Shown in pieces: positions 58,357 to 64,000 of a DNA stretch of 64,000 nt. The DNA is from an uncultured Pelagibacteraceae bacterium. GTDB lineage: Bacteria; Pseudomonadota; Alphaproteobacteria; Pelagibacterales; Pelagibacteraceae. The translations under genes and the position numbers were made by a program. Where the stretch lies: assembly GCA_902524945.1 (NCBI GenBank), contig CABZFF010000006.1, positions 1 through 64,000 on the forward strand. The letters run 5' to 3'. The notes beneath the pieces were generated by a model. It did no database searches and was not told the DNA's origin. It was given only the letters and a program-made list of their open reading frames with translations. Position 1 is the stretch's first letter; each line of letters starts with the position of its first letter.

Positions 58357-61010
58357 TAATTTTTATTTTGAGAAAAATTTTTACCTATTATTTTTTTTCT
58401 ACCTTTAATTTTTGTGTTAAATATTTCAATTTTAGAATTTTGTATTAAGTTTGTATCTTTTTTTTTATTAAAATCTTCAGGATCCATTGTGGTCACAAAC
58501 TTGTTTTCTTCAGACTCGATTAATGAGTCAAAAACTTGAGCATTACCACCATTTCCATAACGCCAATTTTTTGCATAACTTGCTAATTGAATCTCATTGT
58601 TTGAAAAAATTACATCAAAAAATTTTCCTTTTGAGCTATCCTTTATTGCTGCTCCAATTTTATTATTTTTAAAAATTGAATTCTTTATAATCACATCTGA
58701 ATTTTCACCGATAGAGACTCCTTTGTCTTGTGAGTTAACCACCTCTAAATTTTCAATTATCGCTTTGGATTCCATAAAGTCTACTCCATCATTTTTGGAA
58801 TCTTTAATTTTGACATTTTTAAGTATAACGTTATTTGAAATATCAATATCTATTGCATCGCTATAAGCGTTTTTAATTTCAATATTTTTTAATAAAATAT
58901 TTGATGAATAAATAATATGAATTGTATCATCAAACAATTCATTAAATGAAAATTTTGAATTTGATAATTTTATATCGGAGGAGTTATGAATTGATAACAT
59001 AGATAAAAACTTATATTGATTTAAATTACCCCCACTACCACCTTGAAAAATTACGTTATCCAAAATACTCTCTTTAGAACCTTTGCCAATTATAGCTACT
59101 GTGCCCCAAGGTTTATCCCCTTTTTGATTTTTTTTGAAAATTATAGGCAACTCTTTTGTTCCCTCAGCTGATACTTTTCTTTTAAATACAATGTGTTTAT
59201 TCGGTTTAATCAAAAATTTAGTTCCTGGAAGTATCTTGACCTCATTTTCAAAAATTAAATTTTTATCGACTAAGATTGTTCCATTCAAAGAAATAGTTTT
59301 TGGTATTTTATTTACCTCCAAATTTACAATATTATTTGATACATTAGCTTTGACTGCACTTTTAAATTTTTTCTCTTGTAATATGAAATTTTTTTTACTA
59401 AAAAAATTTAAACTTTCAATCTGTGTTGGAACTGCACCGTTATTTGCGATCATTCTGAAATAAGTGTTAGAATGATTAATTTTATAATTGTGAAATTTAG
59501 TGCTAAGATTATTATTTTGTTTGAATCTATTTGAATAAAAAGCAAGAGGTATTTTGAATCTGTTAATTTCTTGATCCACAAAAAATTTTGGCTCATTTTC
59601 CTCAATTATATTATTGTAATTAACATCTACACCTACCCATTCAGGCATTAGATCATCGGGAAATTTTATTTTTAAATTAAATAAAGGAGTATAACCATTA
59701 ACAGATACATCAAAATTTTTTAAGTTTTTGTTCCATGAACTTTCTGGATTATCATTTAAAATTTTCAGAAGTTTGTTTTTATTCTTAGATAGCATTGAAA
59801 GAATTCTTTTCATCTCTTGATGATGATCTTTACCTCTTACATCATAAGGTTCCTTTTTTTGTACGGTGATAAGGTCTTCTCTGATTTTTTCGATATTTAA
59901 TTCAACTTTTTCAATTACATCATTTTCAAAAAGATAATGGTAAATCCATTGATATTTTTTATGGATGTAATTAGTGTTTTTATTTAGGAAAGTATTCAAA
60001 TCATTTGAGCTAAAATCCAATTCAAAGTCATCTCTAGATGCCATACCAGGGTCGACGATAAGTTGAGTAATTTTTCCATTCCATGGATCTAATATTAATC
60101 TCATATTATGGAAAAAATCGTGGTGAACATTGTTAGTAATTGTTAAAAAAGCATCGAATTTAGAAAAGTAATCTATATCTATATAATCATTTAAAGAAGG
60201 ATCTGAGTAATATTTATTTGATTTAAGTGTTTTAAGGAATTTTTTAAGATCTTTAGTGCTATTAGGATTTTCTTGATTAAAAATTGCTAATTTTGACCAA
60301 ATATTTGGATTATTAAATAGATTTCTATTTAGTCCTATATGGTACTCTGTAGCGTGATTTTCTCCCTTGTAAATGTTCGTAGGCATTAATTTATTTTTTC
60401 TTAAAAAAGTCTCATCGATTCTTTCTTGCTCAATATATAAACCGTTTGACTCACCATTTACATAAAGTTCTACTAAATTATATTTTTGAGTGATGAGACC
60501 CATATTTTCAGAAATGAAATATGGGAGGTATTTATCGGCTTTAAATATTTTGTAATCATAATATCTATATCCATCAATCAACTCATTTCGTCTTGTTTTA
60601 ATTCTCAATTGTTTTTTTTGATTTAACCAATTAATTGGATTATCGCCTCTAAATCTCAATCTAATTTCTTGAAAATTAATTTTTTTGTTGGGATAATTAA
60701 TATATGCCTCTACCCAATCCTTAGTAGACTGTGGTAAATTACTTAAAAGTTTTCTTGAATTTTGCTCGCTTACAAAAATACTTACTCGAGGAAAGTTGGT
60801 TTGGTAAGTTTTGTCAAAAATTTTATTTTTAAATTTTTTCAATTCTGAAAAAAAAATCTGTTTTGGCCAAGAGAAATTTGTTTGATACACATGAGCAGAT
60901 TGATAACCAAATTGATATTCAAACTTTAAAACCTTAAAAGAAAAAAGCAGGAAAATTCCAAGAATTACAGGTAATACGTAAGGGTAAAGTATTTTAATTA
61001 TTTTTCTCAT
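58356..61010 (-). CDS. CotH-kinase-like protein with C-terminal parallel beta-helix
   Basis: An 884-residue exported protein. A membrane anchor lies at about residues 7-25. A CotH-type atypical kinase region follows, with RLRFRGD (117-123), the CotH signature NGLYIEQERID (189-199), HHDFFHN (296-302) and DPWNGKITQLIVDPG (308-322). A beta-sandwich-like stretch leads to a right-handed parallel beta-helix from about 590 to 870 with repeated NNVILKNVKIKDS-type turns. CotH of Bacillus phosphorylates spore-coat proteins; functions elsewhere are unknown. It overlaps the VTC gene by one base and follows the TPR gene by one. The kinase motifs are divergent, so activity is uncertain. Confidence 0.82.
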   Translation of the reverse strand: MRKIIKILYPYVLPVILGIFLLFSFKVLKFEYQFGYQSAHVYQTNFSWPKQIFFSELKKFKNKIFDKTYQTNFPRVSIFVSEQNSRKLLSNLPQSTKDWVEAYINYPNKKINFQEIRLRFRGDNPINWLNQKKQLRIKTRRNELIDGYRYYDYKIFKADKYLPYFISENMGLITQKYNLVELYVNGESNGLYIEQERIDETFLRKNKLMPTNIYKGENHATEYHIGLNRNLFNNPNIWSKLAIFNQENPNSTKDLKKFLKTLKSNKYYSDPSLNDYIDIDYFSKFDAFLTITNNVHHDFFHNMRLILDPWNGKITQLIVDPGMASRDDFELDFSSNDLNTFLNKNTNYIHKKYQWIYHYLFENDVIEKVELNIEKIREDLITVQKKEPYDVRGKDHHQEMKRILSMLSKNKNKLLKILNDNPESSWNKNLKNFDVSVNGYTPLFNLKIKFPDDLMPEWVGVDVNYNNIIEENEPKFFVDQEINRFKIPLAFYSNRFKQNNNLSTKFHNYKINHSNTYFRMIANNGAVPTQIESLNFFSKKNFILQEKKFKSAVKANVSNNIVNLEVNKIPKTISLNGTILVDKNLIFENEVKILPGTKFLIKPNKHIVFKRKVSAEGTKELPIIFKKNQKGDKPWGTVAIIGKGSKESILDNVIFQGGSGGNLNQYKFLSMLSIHNSSDIKLSNSKFSFNELFDDTIHIIYSSNILLKNIEIKNAYSDAIDIDISNNVILKNVKIKDSKNDGVDFMESKAIIENLEVVNSQDKGVSIGENSDVIIKNSIFKNNKIGAAIKDSSKGKFFDVIFSNNEIQLASYAKNWRYGNGGNAQVFDSLIESEENKFVTTMDPEDFNKKKDTNLIQNSKIEIFNTKIKGRKKIIGKNFSQNKN

Positions 61011-61011
61011 A

Positions 61012-62040
61012 CTATTTGCAAGAAGAATTGACTAAATTTAATTTATCAAATTTCATCGTAAATATAATTTTATCTATTTTCTTATAAACTTGATCAAGTC
61101 TTAAATTTACTATTTCATTATTTTCTGCAGAAAAAAAAATCTGATTTTGAGAAGTATTATTATTAAAAAAGGTATTCTTAGATAAAATTACTAAATCTTT
61201 TTCTGAAATATCATAGATGTTATTTTCTGAAAAAAGTTTTAAATTTTTTATCTCTAAACTAACACCAGGATTAAAACTAAAAATCATTTTTATCAATGAA
61301 ATATTAAATGGCTTCTCAGGAATTAATTCATATTGATCAAATTTACCATTATTAATTCCTCTAATGATATAATCGTTTTCATCTTTAGATTTTAAAGTCT
61401 CAAGCCTAATTGCAAAATCATTAAAATTAAAACCATCGAATTTAGTTAATTGAAATCTTTTTTGTTTTCCTCCAAATTCAGATTCTAAATATTTGTTACA
61501 ATAAAAATTAAACTTTTCAGTATTTTTTTGATTTAAAAAAATCTGCAAAGCAAGTCTGTAAGGTTCTGGGTCCAAGGGTGATAGAGCTATAGCTTTATCT
61601 ATTTCTATTACTGACTCTTCAATTTTATTGTTCGCATATAACGATTTAGCATACCATATTTTGGCTTCATACAATGAAGGATCTAAATTAGTTAATTTTA
61701 AAAAAAATTCTTCTAAAGCGCCATAATTTTTTTCATCGACGATACTAGATTGTACTAAATTTGCCACGTCATAAATACCAATAAGTAATCTACTTTTTCC
61801 ACTAGATATTTTTTCCGAAACTATAATAAAATTTTTAAGTTTATTATTGATTAAATTATAATCTGGTTCTGGTTGCTTTAGGAGGGTTTGCATTGAAACT
61901 ATCATATAAATTTTATAACTATTTAAAACTGAATTTAATGTTGATTTTCTAAGATTTGTATTAAAAGTAATCAGAAAAAGAGCTAACAGAAATAAAAAAA
62001 ATATTAGTAAAAAAAACTTTTTGTAAATATTTTTAAACAT
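61012..62040 (-). CDS. Membrane-anchored TPR-like protein of the CotH/VTC cassette
   Basis: A 342-residue protein with one N-terminal membrane helix (about 7-27), then helical repeats in residues about 90-190 that fit TPR units (SLYEAKIWYAKSLYANNKIEESVIEIDKAIALSPLDPEPYRLALQIFL). A beta-rich C-terminal domain (residues about 195-340) matches nothing I recognise. It is probably periplasmic, tethered to the inner membrane. Its place between DUF4956 and CotH, with gaps of 17 and 1 bases, suggests a scaffold for the cassette. Confidence 0.75.
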   Translation of the reverse strand: MFKNIYKKFFLLIFFLFLLALFLITFNTNLRKSTLNSVLNSYKIYMIVSMQTLLKQPEPDYNLINNKLKNFIIVSEKISSGKSRLLIGIYDVANLVQSSIVDEKNYGALEEFFLKLTNLDPSLYEAKIWYAKSLYANNKIEESVIEIDKAIALSPLDPEPYRLALQIFLNQKNTEKFNFYCNKYLESEFGGKQKRFQLTKFDGFNFNDFAIRLETLKSKDENDYIIRGINNGKFDQYELIPEKPFNISLIKMIFSFNPGVSLEIKNLKLFSENNIYDISEKDLVILSKNTFFNNNTSQNQIFFSAENNEIVNLRLDQVYKKIDKIIFTMKFDKLNLVNSSCK

Positions 62041-62057
62041 TTAGAGTAAAAGGGAAA

Positions 62058-62750
62058 CTAATAATCGACATCACTTTTAGCAGCAATAATTACAATTTCT
62101 TTTAATCCTTTAATTTTTGAAAGTTCTGACAACAGGTCAGTTTGGTTTAGTTCATCTTTCAACACAATATCAAAACTCACTTTTATGCTTTTGCTATCTT
62201 CAGAGCTCTCTGAACTTAGTAGAGTTGATGATTTGGAGAATTTAGAAATAGTTTTGTTGAAAAGTTTTGAAATTTCAGAATTGTTTGATGGGGTTCTAAA
62301 TTGTAAAATAAATTCACTCTTTATTATTGAGCCAAAATTGGTTTTATGTAAAATCAATGCTATTGAGCTTATTATGAATGTCCCCGAGATAGCTAAGAAA
62401 TAGCTCCCTGTTCCAGCAGCCATACCTGCAGCAAGAGACCAAAAAATATAAGCTGTATCTTTTGTATCTTTTACAACTGTTCTAAATCTAATAATTGAGA
62501 GAGCTCCAACCAAAGCAAATGCTCTTGCTAAGCTGTTTCCTATTATCATAATTACCATACAAACAATAACTGCAACAAAAATATTTGTTATCATAAAAGA
62601 TTGGGAATAACTTAATCCTTTATGAGTAAATTTATAAATTACAGAAATTATTAATCCTAATATAAATGATAGAATTAAATTAATAATTATTTCTTGTGGA
62701 AGATAAATTGAAGTAAAACTGTCAGCTATATTTTGTAAATTATTATTCAT
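62058..62750 (-). CDS. DUF4956 family membrane protein
   Basis: A 230-residue protein with four membrane helices in residues about 20-140, including the family hallmark ALVGALSIIRFRTVVKDTKDTAYIFWSLAAGMAAGTG, and a soluble C-terminal domain (about 145-230) of ferredoxin-like alternation. DUF4956 proteins have no proven function; genes for them are commonly found beside VTC and CotH genes, as here. It is the first gene of the leftward five-gene cassette. The ATG is at 62750, with no obvious Shine-Dalgarno. Confidence 0.88.
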   Translation of the reverse strand: MNNNLQNIADSFTSIYLPQEIIINLILSFILGLIISVIYKFTHKGLSYSQSFMITNIFVAVIVCMVIMIIGNSLARAFALVGALSIIRFRTVVKDTKDTAYIFWSLAAGMAAGTGSYFLAISGTFIISSIALILHKTNFGSIIKSEFILQFRTPSNNSEISKLFNKTISKFSKSSTLLSSESSEDSKSIKVSFDIVLKDELNQTDLLSELSKIKGLKEIVIIAAKSDVDY

Positions 62751-62761
62751 TAAATAAGTTC

Positions 62762-62789
62762 ATAATATCTATATAAGTGAAATTAGCAA
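62762..62789 (-). promoter_or_regulatory. Candidate promoter of the DUF4956-CotH-VTC cassette
   Basis: Read leftward, TTGCTA (62789-62784) and TATTAT (62767-62762) are spaced by 16 bases. Transcription would start near 62755 and leave an almost leaderless mRNA. The rest of the gap 62790-62877 shows only AT-rich DNA. Weak evidence. Confidence 0.3.
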
Positions 62790-62877
62790 ATCATTCTAAA
62801 TAGTAATAGAATCAATATTTCAAAATTTAATAGTGTTATTTATCAATTTAATTAAAATTTTTTAACAAAAATAAGGT

Positions 62878-62952
62878 TGGTGGGACTAGCAAGAATCGAA
62901 CTTGCCACCCCTTCGATGTCAACGAAGTGCTCTACCGATGAGCTATAGTCCC
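62878..62952 (-). tRNA. tRNA-Val (anticodon GAC)
   Basis: The reverse strand folds with acceptor stem GGGACTA/TAGTCCC, D stem GCTC/GAGC, anticodon stem CTTCG/CGAAG around TTGACAT (anticodon GAC, codons GUC/GUU), T stem GCAAG/CTTGC, discriminator A and an encoded CCA, 75 bases in all. It lies between the sugar-nucleotide genes and the DUF4956 cassette. Confidence 0.96.
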
Positions 62953-62980
62953 AAACTTGTCAACATATTGAAAAGTAAAG

Positions 62981-63883
62981 TTACTGTCTTTTATAATATC
63001 TAATTGTTTTAAGCAAACCTTTATTAAAATTGGTTTTTGGATACCACTTAAGAATTGTTTTAGCTTTAGAAATATTTGGATAAATTTTAATAATTTCATC
63101 TTTTCTAAGTTTTATTTTACCAAAACAAGGTTGGCCTCCTTTAAGCTTTATAGTCAAAAAATTAATAACATCTTTAATTTTTTTTGGTTCTCCTGTTCCG
63201 ATATTGAATATTTCCCCTTTTGATTTGTTTGAATGTAAAGCTTTTAAAATGACATTAATAACGTCATCAATATAAATAAAATCTCTTAATTGTTTCCCAT
63301 CAGAACAAGCAAATTTTTTATTCTTAATACAAGCATCAATAACGATAGGAATAAATCGATTTATGTCCTGTCTTGGTCCATAGGCTTGATAGAGTCTTAA
63401 AATAGTGACTGGAAATTTAATTTTTTTATATAAGTTTAAAAGATGGGCGGTTGCTAAAAACTTAGACTTTGCATAAATTGATTTGGGATTACCTCCAATA
63501 GACTCTAATTGGGGAGACTTTAATTTACCATATTCTCCGCTGCTGCCTAACTGTACGAAAGACTTAATTTCTTTATTTATAAATATTTTTGCAAGATTTT
63601 TACATCCAATAAAGTGACTGTTATATGTTTTTTTTTTATTAGTATGATCTACATAGCCACCAAGATTTACAACGAAATCATATTTTTGATTTATTTTACT
63701 TAGATCTTTTGTTTTTGATAAATCACCGGTCAAATAAGTTACATTTTTAAGATATCTTTTTTTGCGTGGTTTATTTTTAGAGAAACTAAAAACTTGCCAT
63801 TTTTTTTTAAGACATTTTTTGGCTAAGTGATAACCAATAAATCCCGTTCCCCCAACTACCAAAATTTTTTTTGTCTTTTTCAA
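62981..63883 (-). CDS. NAD-dependent epimerase/dehydratase (extended SDR)
   Basis: A 300-residue sugar-nucleotide modifying enzyme. The Rossmann motif VVGGTGFIGYHL is at the N-terminus, with the catalytic Ser-Ser (LGSSGEYG) and YAKSK, then LRLYQAYGPRQDINRFIP and RDFIYIDDVINVI. The start is TTG at 63883, overlapping the upstream cytidylyltransferase TGA by two bases, which points to tight coupling. That partner suggests a CDP-dideoxyhexose reductase or synthase (abequose/paratose type) or a related CDP-sugar enzyme. The exact product is not readable. Confidence 0.88.
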   Translation of the reverse strand: MKKTKKILVVGGTGFIGYHLAKKCLKKKWQVFSFSKNKPRKKRYLKNVTYLTGDLSKTKDLSKINQKYDFVVNLGGYVDHTNKKKTYNSHFIGCKNLAKIFINKEIKSFVQLGSSGEYGKLKSPQLESIGGNPKSIYAKSKFLATAHLLNLYKKIKFPVTILRLYQAYGPRQDINRFIPIVIDACIKNKKFACSDGKQLRDFIYIDDVINVILKALHSNKSKGEIFNIGTGEPKKIKDVINFLTIKLKGGQPCFGKIKLRKDEIIKIYPNISKAKTILKWYPKTNFNKGLLKTIRYYKRQ

Positions 63884-64000
63884 TTAAATTTATTTTCTTT
63901 ATAAATTTTATCTAGAACTTTTCGATCACGTAAAGTATCCATACATTTCCAAAAACCAGAGTGTTTGAAAGCTAATAATTGTTTTTTTGATGCAGCTTTT
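63880..64000 (-). CDS. rfbF: Glucose-1-phosphate cytidylyltransferase, C-terminal end (partial)
   Basis: Only the last 39 codons lie in the window. They end with LLAFKHSGFWKCMDTLRDRKVLDKIY, which matches the C-terminus of RfbF-type cytidylyltransferases (L-x-A/V-F/Y-x-H-x-G-F-W-x-x-M-D-T-x-R). The enzyme makes CDP-glucose for dideoxyhexose synthesis in O-antigen. It is coupled to the epimerase gene by a two-base overlap. The rest lies beyond the right edge. Confidence 0.82.
   Translation of the reverse strand, partial: KAASKKQLLAFKHSGFWKCMDTLRDRKVLDKIYKENKFN

Overview
The window is a visibly AT-rich, gene-dense stretch of an alphaproteobacterial genome, most likely SAR11 (Pelagibacterales). 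Reasons: lysine/isoleucine/asparagine-rich proteins; intergenic gaps of mostly 0-60 bases; an alphaproteobacterial initiator tRNA; clade-typical gene orders (yebC-ruvC-tol-pal-ybgF-tilS-ftsH-folP-glmM; glyQ-glyS-ppdK; rpmJ-coxIV-pntAA-pntAB-pntB); and a 5S rRNA separated from 16S/23S with surface-polysaccharide genes beside it. I saw no insertion sequence, integrase, prophage or CRISPR array, and no gene-free stretch over 300 bases remains unexplained.

Layout. 1-2007: small surface/lipid module (partial membrane protein, GT2 glycosyltransferase, mini GDPD-like protein) next to tRNA-Leu. 2157-3981: nadA-nadC (NAD synthesis). 3978-6308: an autotransporter. 6402-12829: ppdK, glyS, glyQ, S49 peptidase. 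12975-18741: ispB, pdxH, aroC, dxs, ispA, xseB on alternating strands (isoprenoid, B6, chorismate). 18763-23571: Sua5, an ABC-2 exporter, a 2OG-oxygenase-like protein and two glycosyltransferases, ending at tRNA-Arg. 23691-25598: rluD-rpoH. 25595-41330: one long leftward run of purA, thiD, glmM, folP, ftsH, tilS, cpoB, pal, tolBARQ, a RuvC-like nuclease, yebC, ymdB-like, MTHFS, zapA and a coiled-coil protein. 41388-48969: rightward run of tkt, pgk, fbaB, thiE, efp, suhB, rpmE, trcR, rpsU, csp and tRNA-fMet. 48997-53804: leftward GT2, transaldolase, pntB/AB/AA, a tiny cox subunit IV, rpmJ and 5S rRNA. 53888-64000: accessory surface region with a GT4, then a five-gene leftward cassette (DUF4956, TPR, CotH/beta-helix, VTC, sulfatase-GDPD fusion), tRNA-Val, and the edge of an O-antigen sugar cluster (epimerase, glucose-1-phosphate cytidylyltransferase).

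How it works together. Most of the window is core metabolism and envelope maintenance: Tol-Pal, FtsH with its classical substrate RpoH, a three-subunit transhydrogenase, and gluconeogenic/pentose-phosphate enzymes. The variable cargo is almost all envelope glycan or phosphate chemistry, and it repeatedly abuts tRNA or 5S genes. The best candidate for an incompletely described system is the cassette at 55132-62750. It combines a CotH-type atypical kinase, a VTC-type phosphate-polymer domain, DUF4956, and a phosphoethanolamine-transferase-like sulfatase fused to a degenerate glycerophosphodiesterase-like domain.

Compactness is extreme. All four convergent protein-coding junctions share overlapping stop codons of exactly four bases. 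Only one textbook Rho-independent terminator was noticed (after pal). rpsU appears to start with AUU. Three real genes (rpsU, rpmJ, cox subunit IV) are very short.
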